Made by a program: the position numbers and the translations under genes
Shown here: in pieces, positions 37,501-46,129 of the stretch
How the letters are laid out: the number at the start of each line of letters is the position of its first letter
Position numbering within the stretch: position 1 is the first letter of the stretch
Notes under the pieces: model-generated
What the model was told of the DNA's origin: nothing
Seen by the model: only the letters and a program-made list of their open reading frames with translations
Databases searched by the model: none
DNA from: Sulfitobacter litoralis
GTDB lineage: Bacteria; Pseudomonadota; Alphaproteobacteria; Rhodobacterales; Rhodobacteraceae
Direction: 5' to 3'
Assembly: GCF_900103185.1 (NCBI RefSeq)
Contig: NZ_FNJD01000023.1
Span: 1 to 57,774 of the forward strand
Length of the DNA: 57,774 bases

Positions 37501-37544
37501 TATTCAAACCTATTCAAACCTATTCAAACCTATTCAAACCTATT
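37501..37544 (+). repeat. Tandem repeat of TATTCAAACC
   Basis: Four exact copies of the 10-mer and a further TATT. It lies in the decayed region between the Wzb and membrane-protein remnants. Probably replication slippage. Confidence 0.9.
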
Positions 37545-37639
37545 GCCGATGCCGTACTAGCCGAGTTTAGGCTTGTACTCTGGGTGTGGGCCGGTAAGTA
37601 CTCCGCTAGAAATGGTGTTGAATTTTGACACCGAAGCTC

Positions 37640-37765
37640 CGCGCTTTCCAACTCTTATAGCCTTTGGAAGTGTCGCCCTATAAACTATGGAACGAAATCC
37701 TTGACGCTGCAGGCTGGATCGAATGGACTGGTTAGGTGATTTGATCGGAAGCGCTTCAGGACACG
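37640..37765 (+). pseudogene. Remnant of the small membrane protein found at 19720
   Basis: Plus strand, in pieces: LIAFGSVAL near 37665 and NEILDAAGWIEWTG near 37694-37732, followed by a stop and SEALQDT. The intact protein at 19720-20064 reads LALGSVLL, NEILDCLDWIAWTG and SEAFSDT at the same spacing. Two stops and a frameshift are present. Confidence 0.7.
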
Positions 37766-37772
37766 GCCTCTT

Positions 37773-39617
37773 TTGAAAAAGAAAGCTAACCTTGTGATCG
37801 ATTCTACAGCATGGAAGAAAGCCTGGGCACTTCTGGACGCGCGCGAGCGACGCAACGCGTGGATCACATTAGCGATGATCGTCGTTTCAGCTATTTTCTC
37901 AGCTGGCATGGTTGGGTCGATATTTCCGTTTCTGTCAGTCCTTGCAGACCCGACAAAAATCGAAACAAACGAATTCTTTTCTTGGGCATATACTCGTTTT
38001 GGTTTCAATTCCGATTATGGTTTTCTTGTCGCTCTCGGCATGGCTGCTTTGACCTTCATCGTTATCGGGAATGTGATGCAAGTATTGCGGACCTATGTTG
38101 TAAGTCGGTTTACGACCCTGCGCGTGCATTCCTTTAGTTATAGGCTCTTGTCGGTTTACCTTCGGCAGCCCTATGAATTTTTTCTTCAGGAACACTCAGG
38201 TTCCATGAGCACCAAAATTCTGGCCGAGAGTGGTCAAGTCATAAGCCAGTTTTTTACGCCTGCAGCCAATCTTGTTACAGGTGCACTTACCTCGGCGGCG
38301 ATTGTTTCCGTCGTCATAGCTGTCAACCCTGTGGTTGCGTTATTGGCCTTCACAGTAATCGGAGGGGTGTACGGTGCAACCTACGGGTTTAGCCGCATTG
38401 TACTGCGACGTTTGGGCCAAGCCCGGCTGGCTGCTAACAAGCAGCGCTTTCGTTTCGTCAACGAAGCGCTTATGGCTGTAAAAGAAATAAAACTTCTTGG
38501 TCGCGAAGCTTCCTATGTAGAGCGATATGAAAAACCCTCTTTGATTATGGCTAAAGTAAGCGTTAGATCTGCATTGATCAGCCAGGTTCCTCAATATGTT
38601 GTCCAGAGTATAGCCTTCGGTGGCATTATTGTGTTGTGCCTTGCTTTACTCAGCCCGGAGCAACTTTCTAGTGGTGCCGCTCTAGGTGGTATTCTTCCAA
38701 CTTTGGGCGTGTTCGCTTTTGCCGGGCAAAAGTTGCTGCCAGAGTTGGGGAAGCTTTATCAAGGGCTGGCGAAAATCCAATTCGGGCGCGCGGCGGTAGA
38801 TTCGGTGTATAGTGATCTGTTTGAAAAATCTTCTGCAGAGCCTTTGCCGCGACGGATGCCATTGAAAATGGGCCTACGAGACAACTTGCGCTTGGTGGAC
38901 ATCTCTTACCGCTATCCCAACGCAGATATAGCTGGCCTGTATGGTCTCTCTCTGGACATTCATGCAGGTGAAAAGGTCGGGATCGTCGGCAGCACCGGAG
39001 CAGGCAAGACGACTTTAGCGGACTTGATTCTGGGTCTACTGCGCCCAAGTGAAGGATATATAGCGGTGGACGGAATAGAGATTGCCCAAGAGAACCGGCG
39101 GGCTTGGCAGCAGAGTGTAGGCTACGTGCCACAGGATATATTCCTGACTGACGCCAGTATTTCCGAGAACATTGCCCTCGGTGTGCCGCCTAAGGAAATT
39201 GACCAAGCGCGCGTGTGCCGCGCCGCCGAGATTGCTCGGATCGACACCTTTATTTTGCAAGAGCTGACCAACGGGTACGACACCCATGTCGGCGAGCGCG
39301 GCGTGCGGCTGTCAGGCGGGCAGCGCCAAAGGATTGGGATTGCTCGTGCGCTCTATCAGGATGCCGACCTGATCGTCTTCGATGAGGCTACCAGCGCGCT
39401 TGACAACCTAACGGAGCACGAGGTGATGTCGGCCATTGACACACTACCGGGGGACAAGACTGTTCTTATGATCGCTCATCGCCTGAGCACGGTCAAACGC
39501 TGCGACAGGATCCTCGTGCTCGACAAGGGACGCCTAGTCGGCTGCGATACATGGGATGCGCTGATGGCAACAAACCCGATTTTTCAGAAAATTGCCCATG
39601 TCAGCGATATTGCCTGA
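37773..39617 (+). CDS. ABC exporter, PglK/MsbA-like polysaccharide or lipid flippase
   Basis: 614 residues from TTG at 37773; a GTG at 37794 in frame is possible and the ribosome site is weak. About six transmembrane segments in residues 20-310, then a full ATPase domain: Walker A GSTGAGKTT near residue 405, LSGGQ near 513, Walker B LIVFDEATSALD near 533, and an H-loop in IAHRLSTV. Half-transporters of this layout include PglK, which flips lipid-linked oligosaccharides. No Wzx-type flippase is seen in the window, so this is the natural candidate to move the repeat unit across the inner membrane. It precedes pseB by 30 bases. Confidence 0.85.
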   Translation: MKKKANLVIDSTAWKKAWALLDARERRNAWITLAMIVVSAIFSAGMVGSIFPFLSVLADPTKIETNEFFSWAYTRFGFNSDYGFLVALGMAALTFIVIGNVMQVLRTYVVSRFTTLRVHSFSYRLLSVYLRQPYEFFLQEHSGSMSTKILAESGQVISQFFTPAANLVTGALTSAAIVSVVIAVNPVVALLAFTVIGGVYGATYGFSRIVLRRLGQARLAANKQRFRFVNEALMAVKEIKLLGREASYVERYEKPSLIMAKVSVRSALISQVPQYVVQSIAFGGIIVLCLALLSPEQLSSGAALGGILPTLGVFAFAGQKLLPELGKLYQGLAKIQFGRAAVDSVYSDLFEKSSAEPLPRRMPLKMGLRDNLRLVDISYRYPNADIAGLYGLSLDIHAGEKVGIVGSTGAGKTTLADLILGLLRPSEGYIAVDGIEIAQENRRAWQQSVGYVPQDIFLTDASISENIALGVPPKEIDQARVCRAAEIARIDTFILQELTNGYDTHVGERGVRLSGGQRQRIGIARALYQDADLIVFDEATSALDNLTEHEVMSAIDTLPGDKTVLMIAHRLSTVKRCDRILVLDKGRLVGCDTWDALMATNPIFQKIAHVSDIA

Positions 39618-39647
39618 CACTTTACTCTATCAAGGACACCATATCTT

Positions 39648-40646
39648 ATGCTTTCAAACTCTACCATCTTGATCACGGGAGGTACCGGATCTTTCGGACA
39701 TGCCTTTCTGCCAATGACCTTGGAGCGGTATAAGCCGAAGAAAGTCATCATCCTGTCGCGTGACGAGATGAAGCAATGGGAAATGGCCAAGCTTTACGGC
39801 GATGACTCGCGCGTGCGCTTCTTCATAGGCGATGTGCGCGATCGCGAGCGGCTGTACCGGGCTTTTGATGGGGTCGACTATGTGGTCCATGCGGCTGCCA
39901 CCAAAATTGTCCCTACCGCAGAATATAATCCATTCGAATGCATCAAGACCAACGTCACCGGTGCAATGAATGTCATCGATGCAGCGATCGACAAAGGTGT
40001 GAAAGGCGTGGTGGCGCTCTCCACCGACAAGGCATCGTCACCGATTAATCTTTATGGTGCCTCGAAGCTAGCATCTGATAAGCTATTTGTATCAGGCAAT
40101 TCCTATGCAGGAGAACATGGAACGCGCTTCTCTGTCGTGCGCTATGGTAATGTCATGGGCTCGCGCGGCTCGGTGATCCCGTTCTTCATGTCGATTGCCA
40201 ATAAGGGCGTATTGCCGATCACCGATCCCCGCATGACGCGTTTCATGATCTCGCTCGAGCAAGGTGTCGAGTTGGTCTGGCACGCCTTTGAGGACATGGT
40301 CGGCGGCGAGATCTATGTCAAGAAAATCCCCTCGATGAAGGTCACTAATATCGCGAACATTGTCGCCCCCGAGGCGCGACATGAAATCGTCGGAATCCGC
40401 CCTGGCGAGAAGATGCATGAGCAGATGATCGGCATCGAAGACGCGCCCTATACTTACGAATATGACCAACACTTCAAGATCTTGCCCGCGATCAATAAAT
40501 GGTCGGACGACCCTTTCCGCATCAAGGATGGCCGCAAGGTAGCCGAGAATTTCGTCTATACCAGCGACCGGAACCCGGACTGGATGGATGACACAGCGCT
40601 GGTGGACTGGATCGACACCCACCGTGAAAAAATCGGAATGATTTGA
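39648..40646 (+). CDS. pseB: UDP-N-acetylglucosamine 4,6-dehydratase (inverting), PseB
   Basis: 332 residues. ILITGGTGSFGHAF, VIILSRDEMKQWE, HAAATKIVPTAEYNP and the catalytic STDKASSPINLYGASK block are the signature of PseB-type SDR enzymes, which give UDP-2-acetamido-2,6-dideoxy-arabino-hexos-4-ulose. RYGNVMGSRGSV and KIPSMKV also match. First step of pseudaminic acid synthesis, but the product also feeds other 6-deoxy amino sugars. The following pathway genes are broken or absent here (see 40643-41492). The next start overlaps its last codons. Confidence 0.9.
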   Translation: MLSNSTILITGGTGSFGHAFLPMTLERYKPKKVIILSRDEMKQWEMAKLYGDDSRVRFFIGDVRDRERLYRAFDGVDYVVHAAATKIVPTAEYNPFECIKTNVTGAMNVIDAAIDKGVKGVVALSTDKASSPINLYGASKLASDKLFVSGNSYAGEHGTRFSVVRYGNVMGSRGSVIPFFMSIANKGVLPITDPRMTRFMISLEQGVELVWHAFEDMVGGEIYVKKIPSMKVTNIANIVAPEARHEIVGIRPGEKMHEQMIGIEDAPYTYEYDQHFKILPAINKWSDDPFRIKDGRKVAENFVYTSDRNPDWMDDTALVDWIDTHREKIGMI

Positions 40647-41097
40647 TCATGACACGGGCGCTTCACGCCGGTTTCCATAAAACGGGCTCATCATTTTTAA
40701 AGAGTGCGTTTTTCCCAAAACTCAAGAATGTTTTATTATTCGAAAACTTGATCTGGGTAAAGTACGGAAACTTGCCAATCAGAACGAGAGTAGCAAGAAA
40801 AATAACACGCATTTTTAATTTGATCTCCTGTGAGGGTGGTGTACGAGTAGAAAGGATTAAAATCGGTCCTATTGATCTTAAAAATAAGACATCTGACTTG
40901 GTTTTCCTAATTGGAAATCGTGGCTACCTTGGACGGGGCCTTACTAGCGAGGCGATATCGCTCAAAAACAATATTGCGTTTGACAAGTTGGACGTACGTC
41001 AACTTCATGGTGGGATGTGTGAGGGTAACGTGCCATCCATTAAAGCGTATACAAGCACAGGTTGGGTGGTCGAAGGCAGGATGAAAGGTTACTATTG
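40643..41097 (+). pseudogene. Chimera of sulfotransferase N-terminus and PseH-like acetyltransferase C-terminus
   Basis: The first 50 residues or so (LHAGFHKTGSSFLKSAFF) match the 5'-phosphosulfate loop of sulfotransferases like that at 43599. The frame then continues into a GNAT acetyltransferase tail: KIGPIDLKNKTSDLVFLIG, YLGRGLTSEAI, VPSIKAYTSTGWVVEG. Neither domain is complete. The GNAT part has the look of PseH, the N-acetyltransferase of pseudaminic acid synthesis. The open frame reaches 41272, but from about 41098 it reads out of phase over pseI sequence. Confidence 0.72.
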
Positions 41098-41492
41098 GGA
41101 TGGCGGATCTGGGCGAAATTACCGAGGCGGTAAAAGCTGCGCAGGATGGAGGATGCACAGAAGTGGCGCTACTTTACTGCGTTTCAGGCTGCCAAGCACC
41201 GGCAGCGGATTGCAATCTCAAGACCCTGGCCGACATGGCAACGCATTTCGGGGTTCCTGTGTGTGGGGTTGAATACGGGCGCAAATCTGACGAGGTCGCA
41301 AATGTGAAATCCCGCCGGTTTCTTTACTTTGTGAAGGACATAAAAGCGGGTGATGCGATCACCAAGGATTGTGCGCGCAGCGTTCGACCGGGCTATGGGT
41401 TGGCACCAAAACACCTTAACCAAGTGATTGGCCGAAGCCGTGCGGCGGGCGTGGAAGCAAACACGGCAGTGACCGAGGGACACTTGGCGTGA
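41098..41492 (+). pseudogene. Pseudaminic acid synthase PseI, internally deleted
   Basis: Reads ADLGEITEAVKAAQDGG, LLYCVSGCQAP and FGVPV, then jumps at about 41269 to GVEYGRKSDEVANVKSRR and FVKDIKAGDAITKDCARSVRPGYGL, the SAF domain. The middle of the synthase (GLSDHT to the end of the barrel) and the whole N-terminal part are missing. The remaining 130 residues cannot form the active site. The stop overlaps the GTG of the sialyltransferase-like gene (GTGA), showing that the intact operon ran pseI then that gene. Confidence 0.82.
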
Positions 41493-42406
41493 ACACGGCG
41501 CTGAGGACGGTTGGACGCGCGGTAAGGCAGCGTGCATACTGGGTATATTTGCTAAGTCAGACGCGGCGAATTTTACAGATGCGCCGCAATGCGACTGCAG
41601 CGCGCGCGCAAGGTGGGCTGCAACTCATATCGCTCACACCAGCGTTTGATCGGCGGTCTAATACGCTTTTTATTCTTGGAAGTGGTGCATCCATTAACGA
41701 ACTAGATCCTGCCTTTTGGGAGTATGTTGCGAAGTATGACAGCATCGGATTCAACAATTGGTTGGTACATGATTTTGTACCCGACTTCTACATGCGGGAA
41801 TTCCCACTAGAGGTCTCAGCAAATCAACAGTTTGCTGAGATTTTCAGAGAAAAGCGCGAAGAATACAGATATTTACCGTTTCTATTGCGGCCAGGCTTTA
41901 CGCGGCGCCGTGCAGCGATCTGGCCTAAGGCTCTAGAGTTGTTCCAAAATTTGGTGTCCGGCCCAATCTGCCTTCCTGATGTGGTGAACGTGCCGGCTGA
42001 AACAGAAGCGGAAATGCGTAGTTTCTGCCGGTTATGGAGCAAACTCAGACTACATCGGAACGTCGATATTCATATAGATTGCCGTGCTTCTGTCAGTCAG
42101 TTAATCTATTTTGGCCTAACTCAAGGTTATCGTGAAATTGTACTGTGCGGTATCGATCTCAACACCAAAACCTATTTTTGGGAGGATCCTCGTTGGACAG
42201 GGTCGCGCGTGAAGTTGCCTCCAAATAACTCGACGACTGCGCAGCATCGGACGATGGACCCGAACCTAGGGCTTCCAATCGATAGGATTGTGGCCGCCAT
42301 GCATGACGAATTGCTGAAGCCAGCGGGCGTGCAGCTATATGTGGCGCGGCCAAGCTCTGCATTGGCGGCTTTTTTGCCTGTTTACCCCCTGCCGACGGCA
42401 CATTGA
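41489..42406 (+). CDS. Sialyltransferase-like protein (GT42-like), candidate nonulosonosyltransferase
   Basis: 305 residues from GTG at 41489 (GTGA overlap with the pseI remnant); ATG at 41579 is an alternative. It has no strong named match, but its pattern follows Campylobacter CstII: LFILGSGASINELD (residues 60-73) for IIAGNGPSLKEID, SIGFNNW with Asn for the CMP-binding Asn, TQGYREIVLCGIDL (211-224), a His at 253 (TTAQH) where CstII has its catalytic His188 (YIGH), and LYVARPSSALAAFL (283-296). This comparison is from memory. The position after pseI supports a role in transferring a nonulosonic acid from CMP. Confidence 0.6.
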   Translation: MNTALRTVGRAVRQRAYWVYLLSQTRRILQMRRNATAARAQGGLQLISLTPAFDRRSNTLFILGSGASINELDPAFWEYVAKYDSIGFNNWLVHDFVPDFYMREFPLEVSANQQFAEIFREKREEYRYLPFLLRPGFTRRRAAIWPKALELFQNLVSGPICLPDVVNVPAETEAEMRSFCRLWSKLRLHRNVDIHIDCRASVSQLIYFGLTQGYREIVLCGIDLNTKTYFWEDPRWTGSRVKLPPNNSTTAQHRTMDPNLGLPIDRIVAAMHDELLKPAGVQLYVARPSSALAAFLPVYPLPTAH

Positions 42407-42412
42407 GCGGCA

Positions 42413-43549
42413 ATGCGTTTGTTCCTGTTCATCGGCAACCTAGGGACTGGCGGTGCCGAACGGGTGGCGGTCAATCTGGCCAATGCCTTCGTACAGAAAG
42501 GTCATCACGTGACCTTGGCAACATTGAGTGACAAGGACCGGGATGCTTATCAAGTATCGCCCGATGTCGTGCGATTGGCGTTTGGAATGGCGGGGCGCAA
42601 TCGCGGCCCTGCCAAGCTTTGGGCACTAGTGGCGCGTATTCGAGCATTGCGCAATGCTATCCGGCGCGACCGGCCAGACACAGTATTAGCTATGATGACA
42701 CAGGAATCCATCATGACTATAATAGCCTGTGCTGGCTTGCCCGTTCGCGTTGTAGTCTCCGAACGCAGTGCCTTCTGGATGCGCCCACGACCATGGTTGT
42801 GGGCATGGCTGTTTCGCTGGTTGTACCGCTATTCCGACACCCAAGTGGTGCAGACTAAAGAGATTGCCCGCCGCGTGGCGCGTGAGACGGGAGCGCGGTC
42901 ATTGGTTGTAGTCCCCAATTCGGTTGTAGTGCCAGTGGAGGGGTATGGCGCGACGATCAGACCCGAGACCGTGGTTTCCGCAGATGCCAAGGTTATTCTC
43001 TTGATCGGTTCGAAGCCATATACTAAAGGGTTTGACGATGCGCTATTGGCATTCCAAGCGCTCGCCCGCCACCAGAACGGCTGGCAGCTGGTGTTTCTGG
43101 GGCTGCCGGATGGTCATGATTGGGCACGACAAATGTCGTCAGCGCCTGATGCTGCAGGGCGGGTCAATGTAATCCCGCCCGTTGCCAATGTGCAAGACTG
43201 GTACGACCGCGCGGCGATATTCGTCCTCAGTTCGCGCACCGAAGGGATGCCAAATGCACTGATGGAGGCCATGGCCAGCGGCTGCGCTTGCATTGCCTAC
43301 GACTGCCCGACTGGCCCCGCTGACTTAATCGAAAATGGAGTAAACGGCCGTCTCGTTGAAGCTGGTAGCCTCAATCAATTGACCGACGCTCTGATATCTA
43401 TGGCACATGATAAAAAATTACGGAATCGCCTTGGAAACGCGGCAAGATTTATTGCCCAAAGACATGCACCTGAAATCGTCTTGTCCGCTTGGGAGCAGGT
43501 TCTTTTTCCAAGCCAATATCGTCTCAAAGGACAAAATAAACGCACCTAA
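42413..43549 (+). CDS. Family 4 glycosyltransferase
   Basis: 378 residues. Opens FIGNLGTGGAERVAVNLANAF, the classic GT4 N-terminus; middle VVSERSAFWMRP; C-terminal ILLIGSKPYTKGFDDAL and the acidic motif SSRTEGMPNALMEAMASGCACIAYDCPTGP (in parts), typical of hexosyltransferases such as WbnK/RfaG-like enzymes. Six bases after the sialyltransferase-like gene, so the same transcript. Confidence 0.87.
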   Translation: MRLFLFIGNLGTGGAERVAVNLANAFVQKGHHVTLATLSDKDRDAYQVSPDVVRLAFGMAGRNRGPAKLWALVARIRALRNAIRRDRPDTVLAMMTQESIMTIIACAGLPVRVVVSERSAFWMRPRPWLWAWLFRWLYRYSDTQVVQTKEIARRVARETGARSLVVVPNSVVVPVEGYGATIRPETVVSADAKVILLIGSKPYTKGFDDALLAFQALARHQNGWQLVFLGLPDGHDWARQMSSAPDAAGRVNVIPPVANVQDWYDRAAIFVLSSRTEGMPNALMEAMASGCACIAYDCPTGPADLIENGVNGRLVEAGSLNQLTDALISMAHDKKLRNRLGNAARFIAQRHAPEIVLSAWEQVLFPSQYRLKGQNKRT

Positions 43550-43598
43550 ACTGAATTTTCGAACGATCACGATCAATACGTAGGGGAGCACATCACAC

Positions 43599-44573
43599 AT
43601 GGAATTATTGATCCATGCCGGGTTAAACAAGGCCGGGTCATCTTACTTGCAGGCTATTCTGCATGCAAACTCGGCAGCATTGCGCGAACAGCACATCTCC
43701 TATACCGGTGGTACCAGTAAAAACGGTAATGCAACGGCTATGGTGCTGCATTTGCGCGCAGGCAATTTGCACAAAGTTGAGTATCAACTGAAGGCCTTGA
43801 TAGAGCAGGCACGGATCGACGGGGCAAAGAAGTTGTTACTTTCAAGCGAAGCGCTTTATCATGACCTTGTCGTGCCTGAGCATCGCCAACAGCTTTTTTC
43901 GATTTTTCGAGAAACAGGGTTGAGCCGACCTCATATTTTGCTGATTTTTCGAGAGCCAGTTGCACATTCAATTTCGGCTTATAGCCATCGCGCTGGGCGC
44001 AAACATGCCGAGGAATTCCTAACTTGGCTAAACAGCAGCTATGAGTTTCCTCATGAGTTGCCACGGTTCTTAGAAATGCTCACGTGTGAACAGGACGTGG
44101 ACTTAATGCTAAAGCCCTATTCGAATACGGGCTTGGATAACATACTGCAAGATTGGCTAGGCCCGGTCACATTGCCGGAGAAAGCACCAAAGACAGTCAA
44201 CGCCTCCCCATCGCTGACCGAGGCCGAGTTCTTGGTTCGGGTGCGTCGCGTTGATATCGCGATGGCAGAGCGACTACGCCGTAATTTTAAACGGATTGAG
44301 AAGGCAAACAAGGCCCCGGATACCGCCCTTAGAAAAAGCTATGAGCACATGGCGCGCAGCGAGCTTGTCAGACTGAACCCCCATCTCGAAAAGCTGAGCG
44401 CATTGGTCGGAACAGACCTCACCGTGTCACCGCCTGGCTCTGTTTCCGCCGTTGATGGCCTGACCGTTTTGTCACCGGCGCAAGTCGAGGCGATTGCCAT
44501 GGCATGTCACAGTGAAAGCTTTCTAATCCGTCGTTTAAAGAGTGCCATCAAGCAGTTTGTCCGGCGTGTGTGA
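43599..44573 (+). CDS. Sulfotransferase-like protein
   Basis: 324 residues. LIHAGLNKAGSSYLQ is a 5'-phosphosulfate-binding P-loop (usual form GxxKxGTT), and LLIFREPVAHSISAYSHR matches the 3'-phosphate-binding motif of PAPS-dependent sulfotransferases. The rest is poorly conserved. Probably adds sulfate to the polysaccharide, though some proteins with this pattern have no proven activity. The related N-terminus at 40643 is a broken copy. Forty-nine bases separate it from the preceding gene. Confidence 0.72.
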   Translation: MELLIHAGLNKAGSSYLQAILHANSAALREQHISYTGGTSKNGNATAMVLHLRAGNLHKVEYQLKALIEQARIDGAKKLLLSSEALYHDLVVPEHRQQLFSIFRETGLSRPHILLIFREPVAHSISAYSHRAGRKHAEEFLTWLNSSYEFPHELPRFLEMLTCEQDVDLMLKPYSNTGLDNILQDWLGPVTLPEKAPKTVNASPSLTEAEFLVRVRRVDIAMAERLRRNFKRIEKANKAPDTALRKSYEHMARSELVRLNPHLEKLSALVGTDLTVSPPGSVSAVDGLTVLSPAQVEAIAMACHSESFLIRRLKSAIKQFVRRV

Positions 44574-44623
44574 CTTGGCAGGAACATACGATGCTGTACC
44601 ACACCCAATTACAGGCAATTTGA

Positions 44624-46129
44624 ATGAAATACTTGTTTTACATCGCCCCACCCTTCGCAGCCTTTGCAGGCGACATAATGCGAGAACTTGCGCGGAAAGA
44701 CCCATCGGCAGAATTCTATGCGATCAGCGCCTATGGGAAACGCGAAGTGCAGGTATTGGAAAGCCGTCTGGGACGCCCATTGGATGGATGGAGCGAGGCA
44801 ATGTCCAAGCAGCAAGAGTGGATTAAAACACCAGCTACTGACAATGACCATACCGCTTTTTTAGCCCGGTATGGACAAGAAGTATTTACTCGGACACTGA
44901 TTGCCGACCGCTTTATTGCAAAGGGGTATGTATCAGGCGGGACTGTGAAACCTCATCCCGAGATTGACGGCGCTCTAAAGAATGAAAAATTTGGCGCTAC
45001 AAATTATGTCATCGGGCTTTATCGATTTGTTGACGAAATTATGGACGAAGTCCAACCCGATCTTGTTTTTAGCTATGTAGTCGCTAACTCCATTGCATTT
45101 TCAATGGCAAAGTCTGCGGAGGCTCATGGTGTCCGCTTTGCTCAGATCAAGCCCGCCCGAATTGGTCAGCGCTATATTATTGATACTAGTGTCAAAGACA
45201 GCTTCAGTATGGTTCATTCACACATTGAAAACCTGCGTACTACTGATTTGAAGAATCAAATATTTGATCAAGCGCGCGAATGGTTGAATGACTTCCGCGA
45301 GAAGAAACTTCAACCAGAATATCACGTCGAAAACACGCGGAGGATGCTTTCACGTAAGTCTTGGAAAGTTTACGCCGAAGCTGCTTTTCAGATCGTCAAT
45401 CATGGCTTCCGGTATGCCTTGGATCGTTATGAAGGCCGGCGGAAAAAGATCGCCCGCGCACTTATGCGGATTCGTATTGAGCACCGATACAAGCATGACA
45501 TGAGAAAATACTTGGGTGGTACCCTCCCGGGGACACCATTCGTCTACTATCCGTTACACGTCGACCCGGAAGCCTCAACTATGGTCTTGGCTCCGTATCA
45601 CACGGATCAACTGTCCGTCATTGAAGGGTTGTCGAAAGCGTTGCCTCCCGGTGAACTACTTGTCGTCAAGGAGCATCTGCCTATGGTTGGGCGTCGGCCG
45701 GCAAGGTTCTATGCCCGCATTTCTGCGATGCACAATGTTGTGTTGCTAGGGCCTTTGTACAATGGCGTTGAGGTATTGAAGTGTTCTAATAGCGTCGTGG
45801 TCATAACTGGTACAGCCGGATGGGAAGGGTTGTGTCTAGGTATACCGGTATTAGTGATTGGTGCTGCGCCATACACTCTAATTGGTGAGGGGTTGTGCGT
45901 AGAGGGAAACCTTGCTGAGTTATCGACCGCTTTGACCCGCGCACGGTGTCAGCCACCGGCATCAGACGAAGCGCTTGTGCGCTACATTCAAGCAATTTTC
46001 GACCATTCTTTCGAAATGCCTGCCAAGACTATCTTTGGTGGCTATAGTGAAGTCCCTCCAGAGGTGACCGAACAAGCATCTGCCTATATTGCCACTCATA
46101 TTGAAAAACTGTTGGGCGTAGAAAGGTGA
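44624..46129 (+). CDS. Capsule synthesis protein, KpsS/KpsC-like
   Basis: 501 residues. The C-terminal half follows the Capsule_synth (PF05159) pattern: FVYYPLHVDPEASTM, LSVIEGLSKALP, LVVKEHLPMVGRR and VVITGTAGWEGLCLGIPVLVIG. The N-terminal half (YLFYIAPPFAAFAGDIM) is less conserved. In KpsS/KpsC such domains build the Kdo linker of group 2 capsules; here no other group 2 export genes are present, so it may be a general surface glycosyltransferase. Its stop overlaps the GTG of the next gene (GTGA). Confidence 0.72.
   Translation: MKYLFYIAPPFAAFAGDIMRELARKDPSAEFYAISAYGKREVQVLESRLGRPLDGWSEAMSKQQEWIKTPATDNDHTAFLARYGQEVFTRTLIADRFIAKGYVSGGTVKPHPEIDGALKNEKFGATNYVIGLYRFVDEIMDEVQPDLVFSYVVANSIAFSMAKSAEAHGVRFAQIKPARIGQRYIIDTSVKDSFSMVHSHIENLRTTDLKNQIFDQAREWLNDFREKKLQPEYHVENTRRMLSRKSWKVYAEAAFQIVNHGFRYALDRYEGRRKKIARALMRIRIEHRYKHDMRKYLGGTLPGTPFVYYPLHVDPEASTMVLAPYHTDQLSVIEGLSKALPPGELLVVKEHLPMVGRRPARFYARISAMHNVVLLGPLYNGVEVLKCSNSVVVITGTAGWEGLCLGIPVLVIGAAPYTLIGEGLCVEGNLAELSTALTRARCQPPASDEALVRYIQAIFDHSFEMPAKTIFGGYSEVPPEVTEQASAYIATHIEKLLGVER

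Noticed and set aside
37501..37544. Tandem TATTCAAACC repeat as iterons of a second replication origin
   Set aside because: Units are 10 bp rather than about 20, no rep gene or DnaA box is nearby, and the flanks are pseudogene debris.
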